Source: Chitinophaga pinensis
GTDB taxonomy: Bacteria > Bacteroidota > Bacteroidia > NS11-12g > UBA955
NCBI GenBank assembly: GCA_945871905.1
Contig: CAMBXL010000002.1
Coordinates: forward strand, 198,936 to 262,935
Length of the DNA: 64,000 bases
Direction of reading: 5' to 3'
Made by a program: the position numbers and the translations under genes
In this document: in pieces, positions 26,946 through 35,331 of the stretch
Layout of the letters: the number at the start of each line of letters is the position of its first letter
How positions within the stretch are numbered: the first letter of the stretch is position 1
The notes under the pieces: model-generated
Database searches by the model: none
Seen by the model: the letters and a program-made list of their open reading frames with translations, nothing else
Told to the model about the DNA's origin: nothing

Positions 26946-28816
26946 TCTGTTTCTATACCGTATACCTTTTTGGTGTTACCTAACTTACTAATGGCCGTTT
27001 TTAATCCATTTGCTGTATTTATTTCTCTAATACTTAATGCATTCAATACTAATTGTACAATTTGAAAAGACACAAGCAAACTACAAATAAATATGAACAG
27101 CAATAACAAAATACTTTTTATCAATAACGTATATTTTTCAGGAGACAATTGAACATTTAGCTCGATTACCCAAACCATCAAAAAACTAATAGGAGACATT
27201 AACAAAACAAAACTAATGGTTGAAATTAATGCCATAGTTAGAGACAACAATTGAGTTTTGACAAGTCCGCTTTGAAATACCATTTTTATACCTCCCATTA
27301 TAGAATAACGGTCAGGAAACATTAAATAAATAAAGACTCCGGACAATGCAATTGGAAACATAAACAGATATAAAAGCAGTATTATTGATTCATTTAAAAG
27401 CAACAATAAATTGATTGATATTACCATTAAAACTAGAGCACCAATGGCTTTCCGACTTGGTGCCTTCATGTCGAATTCCTTGAATAATTTTTTACTAATA
27501 AAGAATAACAATCCAAACTGCCATACAGACATTAGAATATATTGAATGAAGCTTTCATTGCTATTCAGCAATATTCCAAAATTAGAATAACTAGCCCCTA
27601 ATTTACTCATTAAATTATAAAGGTCTAAATCATCTATATCTAACGACAAAACTTGAAATTGGCTTAAAGTTTCTTTGAAATTAAATACTGCGATACATAC
27701 AAAAAACAATACAGAGCTAAGCAGAACAGAAACCAAAATTGTATTTAAATATTTCTTAAAAAACCCAATTGACTTCATAAAAATAAGACCATTTGAATAA
27801 ATTGTATTTTTATCAAAATCAATGGGTTCATCCGGTTTATAGTCAGCATCTCCCAAATCAACATCTTTCACATCTTTAAATTTATTGTATGGATATATAA
27901 CAAAGTAAAACACCATTAAACCAATGGATAGTAAAATAAAAGAGGCTCTAAAAGCATCGGGTATTTCTGTAAATCTAGTTAAAAAGGATTCAACAAAAGC
28001 GGCAAACACAATAAAGGGAATACCTGCTAAAAACAACATTGCACCTCTTTTTCCCCAAACGCTAAAAGCTTTACTTCTGCTCAAAGTACCGGGATAAAGC
28101 AAACCCCTACCCAAAAGCATTCCTGCCTGAGTTTCTATCACCAAAGTTAAAATCTCAATACTACCATGCATCCATACTGTTAGATTGAATTCACCAATTA
28201 AGTTTCGCGAATAAAAGAAATAAATAAAGGCCCCTAACATTACCCCGTTGCGAATCATTAATACCATAGCACCATAGGAAAAAAGGAGACCAAACAAAAA
28301 CACAAACAGCGAAACCCTCAGATTATTGGTAGCTATATTAACAAACATGCCGAACGCATCGCTCGATTTATAAATGCCCAATGGATCTCCTTTTTCAATA
28401 TTTTTAATGGTTTGATTGATATAATCATCCCCAAAAATAGAACGTGCAAATTGTTCGTCATTGGCCGAGGAAAATAGCCCTATGAGTACAGAAACAATAA
28501 GAATAACAAAAGAAAGTAACATTTCCTTACGACCGTAATAAACAATTTTGGGCACATCGGTTTTAAAGAAATCATAAATAGACTTTGAAACGTTTGATTT
28601 GTTTTTATAGATAGAATGGTAAATGAGTTGTGCTAAACCATTCAAATAAATTCTCACCGACCGGTTTTTGTAGTATGTTCGTGCATACGACAAATCATCT
28701 GTAATTTGAATTAGCTGAGCTCTTAACTTACTAGGGTTTTTTTGAGCTTGTTTTAATTCAAGTTCGAATTGTTGCCATTTCTCTTTGTTTTGATCTACAA
28801 ATTTACTCTCACGCAT
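26942..28816 (-). CDS. SpoIIM-domain membrane protein fused to a second membrane domain
   Basis: From the ATG at 28816 (MRESKFVDQNKEKW) it has 624 residues; the TTG at 28828 is a less likely start. The N-terminal half (to about 325) is a stage II sporulation protein M-like domain: a cytoplasmic helical head, then membrane helices with MIRNGVMLGAFIYFF, WMHGSIEILTLVIETQAGMLLGRGLLYP. The C-terminal half (about 345-624) carries about six more hydrophobic helices and resembles the separate membrane protein often found next to SpoIIM in this Bacteroidota operon. SpoIIM proteins here are not linked to sporulation. No RDD gene follows upstream, unlike many related operons. It is the first gene of the MoxR operon. 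Confidence 0.85.
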   Translation of the reverse strand: MRESKFVDQNKEKWQQFELELKQAQKNPSKLRAQLIQITDDLSYARTYYKNRSVRIYLNGLAQLIYHSIYKNKSNVSKSIYDFFKTDVPKIVYYGRKEMLLSFVILIVSVLIGLFSSANDEQFARSIFGDDYINQTIKNIEKGDPLGIYKSSDAFGMFVNIATNNLRVSLFVFLFGLLFSYGAMVLMIRNGVMLGAFIYFFYSRNLIGEFNLTVWMHGSIEILTLVIETQAGMLLGRGLLYPGTLSRSKAFSVWGKRGAMLFLAGIPFIVFAAFVESFLTRFTEIPDAFRASFILLSIGLMVFYFVIYPYNKFKDVKDVDLGDADYKPDEPIDFDKNTIYSNGLIFMKSIGFFKKYLNTILVSVLLSSVLFFVCIAVFNFKETLSQFQVLSLDIDDLDLYNLMSKLGASYSNFGILLNSNESFIQYILMSVWQFGLLFFISKKLFKEFDMKAPSRKAIGALVLMVISINLLLLLNESIILLLYLFMFPIALSGVFIYLMFPDRYSIMGGIKMVFQSGLVKTQLLSLTMALISTISFVLLMSPISFLMVWVIELNVQLSPEKYTLLIKSILLLLFIFICSLLVSFQIVQLVLNALSIREINTANGLKTAISKLGNTKKVYGIETE

Positions 28817-28868
28817 TAGACATAGCAATGATAATAATATTTTTCTATATTATTCAGCACTTATTAAT

Positions 28869-28876
28869 TATTTTTG
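28869..28876 (+). promoter_or_regulatory. TAnnTTTG -7 box for the haemoglobin/S8 protease pair
   Basis: TATTTTTG ends 11 bases before the ATG at 28888, giving an expected leader of about 5 bases. Confidence 0.5.
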
Positions 28877-28887
28877 TGTTTTAACCT

Positions 28888-29253
28888 ATGCTCAAAGACA
28901 TTGAAACCGAAAACGATATTTACCTATGGCAAACTGCGTTTTATAAACACTTATTAAACGACCCCATTACCTCTCCTAAATTTTCTCATTTGAATTTGGA
29001 GGAACACATGCCGAAAATAGTGGCGTTTTGGTCGTTTGTATTACTCGACAAGGAAGGTTACAAAACCAATGTATTTGAAAAACATATCCCTCTTAATTTG
29101 GAAAAAATTCATTTCGAAATATGGTTGAATTACTTTACCGCCACTACCAATGATATGTTTAGTGGCCCCAATGCTTCCATTGCTCTTGAAAGAGTTAAAT
29201 TACTAGCTTCTACATTCTTACATAAACTTAAAGGCGAATACCATGGTTTTTAA
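28888..29253 (+). CDS. Group III truncated haemoglobin
   Basis: This 121-residue haem protein matches the group III truncated globins (Campylobacter Ctb type): FYKHLLNDPITSPKF, the E-F region FEKHIPLNLEKIHFEIWL with likely proximal H75 in IHFEIW, and MFSGPNASIALERVKLLAS. Such globins bind oxygen or nitric oxide; the physiological role is usually oxygen handling or nitrosative protection. It has its own promoter box, and the last 11 bases overlap the start of the S8 protease gene. Confidence 0.9.
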   Translation: MLKDIETENDIYLWQTAFYKHLLNDPITSPKFSHLNLEEHMPKIVAFWSFVLLDKEGYKTNVFEKHIPLNLEKIHFEIWLNYFTATTNDMFSGPNASIALERVKLLASTFLHKLKGEYHGF

Positions 29254-31411
29254 TATCTTCAAAATTCAACTTTTTATAATAACCTTATTGCTCGTTAATG
29301 TTTGTAGCGCCCAAACCAGTCCAGTTGTTCGCAAACAAGCTTTGATATTGATAGACAGCCATTTTAACGAAAGCAGTTTTAAGAATCTTGACATTCACAT
29401 CAACAGCCGTTTACAATCTATTTTAACGATAGATTTTGCTGAAGACTTAAGCAAAGTAATTCAAGAAACCAAAGGGGTGTTATACATGGAACAAGCACTG
29501 GTTGGTGTTAATATTCGCCCATTAAACGACATAGAAAGAACTTTTACAAGTGTTGACAAAGTTAACAATGGCAGCAACAATGGAATGCCAAAAAACTTTG
29601 AGGGTAAAGGCGTCATTATAGGAATTGTAGATGTTGGTTTCCAAAACAACAATCCTAATTTTTTCAATAAAGACGGAACAAAAACAAGAATTTCTCGGTT
29701 TTGGCATCAAGGGCAAAGTGGAACACCTCCTGTTGGTTACAACTATGGCAATTTATATACGGATTCTACTGCAATAATTAACGCCAATGACCTCGACGGC
29801 AGTCATGGAACCCATGTTGCGGGTATTGCTGCAGGTAGTGGCTTTTCAACGCCAAATAGACAATATAGAGGAGTAGCACCTGAGGCTGAATTAGTTTTTG
29901 TAAGTATTAAATATAGCAATGATACTCTTAGGGGAAGTGCTTTGGGTGATTATGTAATTGCTAATCCAAGCATTATCGATGCTTATAAATATATTTTCGA
30001 CTACGCCGCTTCAGTAGGCAAACCGGCCGTCATTAATTTAAGTTGGGGTATGCATACTGGCCCTCATGATGGCACTAGTTTGTTCGATATTGCCACAGAA
30101 CAATTGGTAGGCAATGGTAAAATAATTGTTGGTGCCAATGGCAATGATGGCGAAAATCCAATGCACTTAAATTACAAATTCAACAAGGATACTGTTTCTA
30201 CCCTTGCTATCGAAAACAATCGACAGTGGCGCGGTCGTGAGAGTATTTATTGTGATTTTTGGGGAAGTAAAAACAGCCGTTTTGGCATTCAGGTTCAAGT
30301 GCTAGACACCAATTTACAAATAGTTAGAGAAACTCCCTTTGTGTATTCAAATGAAATCAACCGCTCTTACACTTTATCTCATCAAAATAATCTATTTAAG
30401 ATTTCCTTCCAAAACCAAGCAAACTACCCGCTTAATAACAAACCTAACATTACCTTAAGTGCTGAAAATTCAAACAGACGACTTTATATTTTTAAGGTGA
30501 ATATTACCTCAGATTCGTCAGAAATTCATGCTTGGAACAGCGGTGCGGCGCGAGATTGGACAAGCGGTTCGTTCACGAATAAATGGGGAAAATGGAATTA
30601 CGAAAACACCTTTATCAAAGGAAATTCCAACTACACCGCAGGCGAAAATGGCGGCACCTCCAAAGCTGTAATTTCTGTTGGAGCCTCTGCTGCACGCTCT
30701 TCTTTTACGAATATCAAAGGCAAGCTAGTGAATGACTCAGCTTATGCTTTCCCAGGCAGTTTGGCCTCCTTTTCTAGCAGGGGACCTACAGTGGATGGTC
30801 GTATAAAACCCAACATTGTTGCACCAGGATTTAATGTTCCTTCATCTTATAACAACTTGCAAATGGCACCTTGGATGAGTGACCGAACATTATTAAAAAC
30901 TACATTCCGAGGAGATACACAATATTGGGTAGCCTCGAGTGGAACCTCAATGGCGGCTCCACATGCAACCGGCATAGTGGCCTTAATGCTTGAGGCTAAT
31001 CCCAATCTTAATGCTTATCAAGTTATGGAAATTTTAGAACAAACGGCCACAGAAGATCAATGGACTGGCACTACCCCAAATAACAATTACGGACATGGTA
31101 AAGTAAATGCTTATGAGGCTGTATTATTAGCTCTTCAATATGCAGGAGTTAATGCATTTTACAACACCAACAATTTATTTTTCTACCCAAATCCAAGTCA
31201 AGATTATATTACATTCAAAGGAAATATTACAATGCAGAATGCAAGCATTTCTATTTACAATACATTGGGCACTTTGGTCATTCATCAATCTGAAATTACC
31301 GATATTAACAGCCATCAAATAAACCTGCAATCTATTGCTGACGGCATTTATACTGTAGTTGTAAAAAGTGAAAATTCAGGACCTTATGTTTTCAAATTAT
31401 TAAAACGTTGA
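29243..31411 (+). CDS. Secreted subtilisin-family (S8) serine protease with T9SS sorting domain
   Basis: The 722-residue protein starts with a signal peptide (MVFNIFKIQLFIITLLLVNVCSAQ). The triad is complete: D130 in GVIIGIVDVGF, H188 in DGSHGTHVAGIAAGSG, and Ser in SSGTSMAAPHATGIVALMLEA. The C-terminal ~80 residues (LFFYPNPSQDYITFKGNITM ... DGIYTVVVKSENS) form a type A T9SS sorting domain. It shares domain plan and many motifs with the protease at 5135-7321 (for example SFSSRGPTVDGRIKP against NFSSHGPTVDERRKP), so they are paralogues. The ATG lies inside the haemoglobin gene, which implies translational coupling. Confidence 0.93.
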   Translation: MVFNIFKIQLFIITLLLVNVCSAQTSPVVRKQALILIDSHFNESSFKNLDIHINSRLQSILTIDFAEDLSKVIQETKGVLYMEQALVGVNIRPLNDIERTFTSVDKVNNGSNNGMPKNFEGKGVIIGIVDVGFQNNNPNFFNKDGTKTRISRFWHQGQSGTPPVGYNYGNLYTDSTAIINANDLDGSHGTHVAGIAAGSGFSTPNRQYRGVAPEAELVFVSIKYSNDTLRGSALGDYVIANPSIIDAYKYIFDYAASVGKPAVINLSWGMHTGPHDGTSLFDIATEQLVGNGKIIVGANGNDGENPMHLNYKFNKDTVSTLAIENNRQWRGRESIYCDFWGSKNSRFGIQVQVLDTNLQIVRETPFVYSNEINRSYTLSHQNNLFKISFQNQANYPLNNKPNITLSAENSNRRLYIFKVNITSDSSEIHAWNSGAARDWTSGSFTNKWGKWNYENTFIKGNSNYTAGENGGTSKAVISVGASAARSSFTNIKGKLVNDSAYAFPGSLASFSSRGPTVDGRIKPNIVAPGFNVPSSYNNLQMAPWMSDRTLLKTTFRGDTQYWVASSGTSMAAPHATGIVALMLEANPNLNAYQVMEILEQTATEDQWTGTTPNNNYGHGKVNAYEAVLLALQYAGVNAFYNTNNLFFYPNPSQDYITFKGNITMQNASISIYNTLGTLVIHQSEITDINSHQINLQSIADGIYTVVVKSENSGPYVFKLLKR

Positions 31412-31480
31412 TGTGTGAATTCAAAGATTCTATCGAATGAAACTAAATAATTGCTAAAATACACTTAAAATTGCCCTACT

Positions 31481-32755
31481 TTGAACAAATGGACCTTATA
31501 CTACCGACTTGTTAATGAAAGTGCAAAGTTTGCAGTTCAATCACTGTTGAGTAACAAACTGCGTTCATTTTTATCTGTAATTGGCATAACCATTGGTATT
31601 TTCTTAGTTATTTTAGTTTTTACTCTTGTTGATTCATTAGAGGCAAACATCAAAAACAGTGTTCAGTCCTTGGGTAAAAATGTTATTTATATAGACAAAT
31701 GGGAATGGAGTGGCGGTGGCAGCGATTATCCTTGGTGGGAATATTTAAAGCGTCCTGACTCTAATTTAGAGGAATTAAAAACACTAAAACAATATCCGGT
31801 TAATCATTTTTTCGAGGCGCTTTCTTATTCTTACTCCTCTAGGTCGACGATTAAACACGATAACAATGAGGTTGAGGATGTAACCGTGGATGGTTACACT
31901 TATGATTTTGTAAAAATAGAAGAAATAGAACTCGAAAAAGGGCGGTTTTTTAACCCCTATGAAGACCAAAATGGATTATCAGTTGCTGTTATTGGAGCAA
32001 ATGTTGCCAAGGGATTAGCCACTGATGAAGATATCATTGGAAAAACCATTACCGCTTTTGGCAAACCTATCAAAGTTATTGGTGTTTTTAAGTTTCAAGG
32101 CGATAATTTAATCAATATAGATTTTGATGACAAAATGGTTGTTCCTATTCGTTTTTTAGAATACGCAACTGGTAAAAAAGGAGGCGGAAAGCTGATTATC
32201 AAAGTGAAAGAGAATGTGAATGAAATAGCTGTGAATGAGGAAATAAGAGGAACGATGCGAACCATCCGAAAATTAAAGCCTTCGCAAGACGATAATTTTT
32301 CACTAAACAGAATTTCTTTTTTGACCGAAACCATTGGTGATTTCTTTAAAAGTGTTAATAAATTTGGATTAGTTATTGGATTGTTCTCGCTACTCGTTGG
32401 TGGTTTTGGAGTGGCTAATATTATGTTTGTTTCGGTTAAAGAAAGAACAGCCATAATAGGAATTCAAAAAGCTTTAGGCGCCAAAAATGAATTTATTATC
32501 ATTCAGTTTCTTACAGAATCCGTGTTATTGAGTGTCATGGGTGGTATCATTGGATTATTAATTACATTTGGATTTTCTATGTTATTAAATGTCATTATAG
32601 AAAGTCAGTTTGAATCCAACTTTAGATTATTAGTAACCAAAGAAAATGTATTAATTGGGCTTGCTTTTTCAACCGTTATCGGTTTACTTTCGGGATTTAT
32701 TCCTGCCTACAAAGCTGGGCAACTTCAACCTGTAGAGGCAATGAGAAGTAAATAA
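31481..32755 (+). CDS. MacB/FtsX-type ABC transporter permease
   Basis: This 424-residue protein has the MacB topology: one N-terminal membrane helix (SNKLRSFLSVIGITIGIFLVILVFTL), a large periplasmic domain (about 60-275), and three C-terminal helices with the FtsX signature FGVANIMFVSVKERTAIIGIQKALGA. The partner ATPase gene is not adjacent. The start is a TTG; a stop lies five codons upstream and no ATG occurs before the first helix, so a TTG start is the best reading. It is convergent with the next gene, separated by two bases. Substrate unknown (lipoprotein, peptide or macrolide-like). Confidence 0.88.
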   Translation: MNKWTLYYRLVNESAKFAVQSLLSNKLRSFLSVIGITIGIFLVILVFTLVDSLEANIKNSVQSLGKNVIYIDKWEWSGGGSDYPWWEYLKRPDSNLEELKTLKQYPVNHFFEALSYSYSSRSTIKHDNNEVEDVTVDGYTYDFVKIEEIELEKGRFFNPYEDQNGLSVAVIGANVAKGLATDEDIIGKTITAFGKPIKVIGVFKFQGDNLINIDFDDKMVVPIRFLEYATGKKGGGKLIIKVKENVNEIAVNEEIRGTMRTIRKLKPSQDDNFSLNRISFLTETIGDFFKSVNKFGLVIGLFSLLVGGFGVANIMFVSVKERTAIIGIQKALGAKNEFIIIQFLTESVLLSVMGGIIGLLITFGFSMLLNVIIESQFESNFRLLVTKENVLIGLAFSTVIGLLSGFIPAYKAGQLQPVEAMRSK

Positions 32756-32757
32756 AG

Positions 32758-34590
32758 TTAGTCTCCTATCAAATGGATTACACCATGAATTTGTTCTTGT
32801 AATTCACAATCCTTTATCGTTATAAAGTAATAATAGACCCCATCATAAGCCAAACCGCCATCCCAAGGCTTATTGCTCGACTCAAACATCAACAAACCCC
32901 AACGGTTATATACTTTTAAATCATACAAATACTTGGCATTTTGTTCGGGGAAATAATCGTTTATTAAATCGCCATTAGGTGTAAATACATTCGGAATTTT
33001 AATGGTATTACTTTTTTTGAAATCTGGAATTTCTATCAATTCACTGTAACTACAATCATTGGTTTTAACACCCGTAACTGTTAACGTTCCTACTTGCTTT
33101 ACCCTAACAATGGTATCGGTAGAATTGGGGAGAAACTGTTGTGGTGTAGACATCCAATTAAGTGTTTTAAAAGCACCTTTAGCATGAACACTTCCAGTGT
33201 AATCGAAACTACTTAAATTACAAAGTAAACTATCCAAAACCAATCGGACTTGGAGGCTGTCCAAATCAATATAAATGCTGTCTGTAAAAACACAATTTAT
33301 TCTTTGCATTTTGAGCCAATACAAACCTTTTTGACTCGCTATTATCACAGAATCTGTTGAACCATTTGACCAATTGTATTGTGTTTTGTCATAAAATTGA
33401 TTGGGTTTAATAAGGTAATTTGCCCCTTGACATAAAAAGGTATCATTGGGTAATTTAAAATCTATTTTATCAAAAATGGTGATTGTTTTGATAATGGTAT
33501 CAACACAATTTCCGTTAGTCGCAATTAAAGTTACGTTATAGTCGCCTATAATAGGGTAAGTATAGCGCCCCACTTTGTCGCTCGAAGTATCTGCGGTGGT
33601 AGAAGTGTCTCCAAAGTTCCAAAAAAATCGAGTCGCATTTTGACTGTTATTATTAAACACAACTTGCTTATCACAATTAATATCGGGCGAGGTAAATGCA
33701 GACGTTGTTTCAAAAACACATTCTTGAACATTGAATTGAAAGTCGCGAAAAGTAAACCCTATTAAGCGTCCATTTCGGTATTCCTTTACCACTATTCCTA
33801 CTACAAACTGACCATTTAAGGTTGGGGTAATTTTAAGTACACCTGTTTTAGCATTGATAGTAGCTTTGGGTTGGGAATTAATTGCATCTATAAAACCATA
33901 TCCTGATTCATAGACAATTTGACTAAAGGGGGGCGATTCATAATCAACAACATTTGGTCTTGGATTAAATTGAGTTCCACCAGTATAAGGATGAAAAAAC
34001 TCATAAATCAAACTATCACCATCGGCATCGATAGCAGAATGGTCGAAAATTAAAGGGGCATTCGTACACAGAAAATTAGGAGGTAATTGTTTAAAATAAG
34101 GGCTGCTGTTGTTCCCAATTGAGTCAAAATCATTGATTATTGTCCAAATATTTTCACCGGTAGATTGGGGTGAAATGATGTTTTTGATGGTATTATTTCT
34201 ACAACATCGTTGAAAAGACAACACATAACCCCCTTTATGTTGGGGCAAGGTAATAACGGTATCGTAATTATAAGCATCAATACAGGCATTTGGTGGAATG
34301 GCTATACAATTATAATTGGTTTTGGAAACCCTAACAGGTGGTTTTCGTTTTATCATAAAACTTAAACCATTCATTAAACTGTCGTTGTCTTTAGAAAAAA
34401 CACCAATTCTTGCATATTCATCGTCTCTAATGGCGCCCGCTTGGCCAAACACACAATCCACATACAATTTCAAAACTATTCTAAACTGCCTGTTACCGAG
34501 ATATGTATAATTCATTTCACTGCCCACAATATGAGTTGCGAGTGCGCTTTGGGTGAAAGCAAATATCAATATTATAAGTACAAATCTCAA
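32758..34590 (-). CDS. Secreted PKD-domain protein with type B T9SS (gliding-motility-associated) C-terminal domain
   Basis: This 610-residue protein starts at a TTG (34588-34590) that gives the signal peptide MRFVLIILIFAFTQSALA. The N-terminal region THIVGSEMNYTYLGNRQFRI is a recurrent start of large Bacteroidota surface proteins. A PKD-like domain lies near 305-370 (FWNFGDTSTTADTSSDKV), and the C-terminal ~85 residues IPNVFTPNGDLINDYF ... VYNRWGLLMFESSNKPWDGG form the gliding-motility-associated/type B T9SS sorting domain. It is expected on the cell surface or secreted; ligand unknown. Confidence 0.9.
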   Translation of the reverse strand: MRFVLIILIFAFTQSALATHIVGSEMNYTYLGNRQFRIVLKLYVDCVFGQAGAIRDDEYARIGVFSKDNDSLMNGLSFMIKRKPPVRVSKTNYNCIAIPPNACIDAYNYDTVITLPQHKGGYVLSFQRCCRNNTIKNIISPQSTGENIWTIINDFDSIGNNSSPYFKQLPPNFLCTNAPLIFDHSAIDADGDSLIYEFFHPYTGGTQFNPRPNVVDYESPPFSQIVYESGYGFIDAINSQPKATINAKTGVLKITPTLNGQFVVGIVVKEYRNGRLIGFTFRDFQFNVQECVFETTSAFTSPDINCDKQVVFNNNSQNATRFFWNFGDTSTTADTSSDKVGRYTYPIIGDYNVTLIATNGNCVDTIIKTITIFDKIDFKLPNDTFLCQGANYLIKPNQFYDKTQYNWSNGSTDSVIIASQKGLYWLKMQRINCVFTDSIYIDLDSLQVRLVLDSLLCNLSSFDYTGSVHAKGAFKTLNWMSTPQQFLPNSTDTIVRVKQVGTLTVTGVKTNDCSYSELIEIPDFKKSNTIKIPNVFTPNGDLINDYFPEQNAKYLYDLKVYNRWGLLMFESSNKPWDGGLAYDGVYYYFITIKDCELQEQIHGVIHLIGD

Positions 34591-34688
34591 TGGAATGTGG
34601 GTTGTAAAAGAGACTTAAAAACCGAAATAGTTAAACTATTTCCCAAAACAGAAATGTCAATCTTTTCTATTTTTCAACTTTCGCTTTC

Positions 34689-35138
34689 TTAGGTTTTTTT
34701 TCTTTTTTTAGCTTTTCCCTTTTTAGAGGGTTTGTTCGAATCAGACTTTCCTTTATCGTTGGGATAATTACATCTTACAATCATTTGTTTTTTGGCAGTT
34801 TGCACATTTCCATGGTCGTAGGTTGAAACCATCAATCTCAAATTGGTTTTATTGACAAGAGTCAAAATGTAAATTAGCTGAATAGTTTGACGAGAACCGT
34901 GGGTATGGTAATTTTTATTAAAAAATACCATATTACTGTCATTTTCAGAAGTAATTAGAACATTTACATCATGCAAAGCGGCTTCAGAACTAACTTCTGC
35001 AGAGATAAAAATGGTATCTCCTTTTTGATAATTGGTTTGGGTTTGGGGCGATTTAATATCAATTCTTGTAGCTTGCGCAAAAAGAGATTGAAATCCGAGA
35101 GAAACCATAGCAATTAGTGTAATTTTAAGAGTATTCAT
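34689..35138 (-). CDS. Small secreted protein with beta-rich core and strongly basic tail
   Basis: This 149-residue protein has a signal peptide (MNTLKITLIAMVSLGFQSLFAQ), then an immunoglobulin-like beta-rich domain (about 30-115: SPQTQTNYQKGDTIFISAEV) of a type seen in periplasmic proteins, and a C-terminal tail that is almost all Lys, Ser, Gly and Pro (KPSKKGKAKKRKKT). I do not recognise a family. The basic tail could bind nucleic acid, lipid A or cell wall. It lies upstream of the type B T9SS protein on the same strand, 98 bases away. Confidence 0.7.
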   Translation of the reverse strand: MNTLKITLIAMVSLGFQSLFAQATRIDIKSPQTQTNYQKGDTIFISAEVSSEAALHDVNVLITSENDSNMVFFNKNYHTHGSRQTIQLIYILTLVNKTNLRLMVSTYDHGNVQTAKKQMIVRCNYPNDKGKSDSNKPSKKGKAKKRKKT

Positions 35139-35271
35139 CTTACAAATCTAAACAAAAAATATAAAGAATAAAAAATGGACTTTTTGACTCCTAAATTTAA
35201 TATTAAAAAAATTTGAATAAATAATTTTTAAAATAAAAATGCAAATCATTACCACTGGATTTAAATTTAAA

Positions 35272-35318
35272 TATATTTGAGCTTTATTTTAAAAAATAAA
35301 AAGAATTAAATATATTTG
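35272..35318 (+). promoter_or_regulatory. Two TATATTTG boxes before the SGNH-beta-helix gene
   Basis: TATATTTG occurs twice, at 35272-35279 and 35311-35318, in similar A/T contexts (AAATATATTTG). The second is 13 bases before the ATG at 35332 and is the likely -7 box; the first may be a duplicated, weaker promoter. Confidence 0.5.
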
Positions 35319-35331
35319 CATTTTAAAATAC

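Noticed and set aside
32095-32454. 119-codon minus-strand frame in the ABC permease
   Set aside because: Antisense shadow of the FtsX-type coding sequence.
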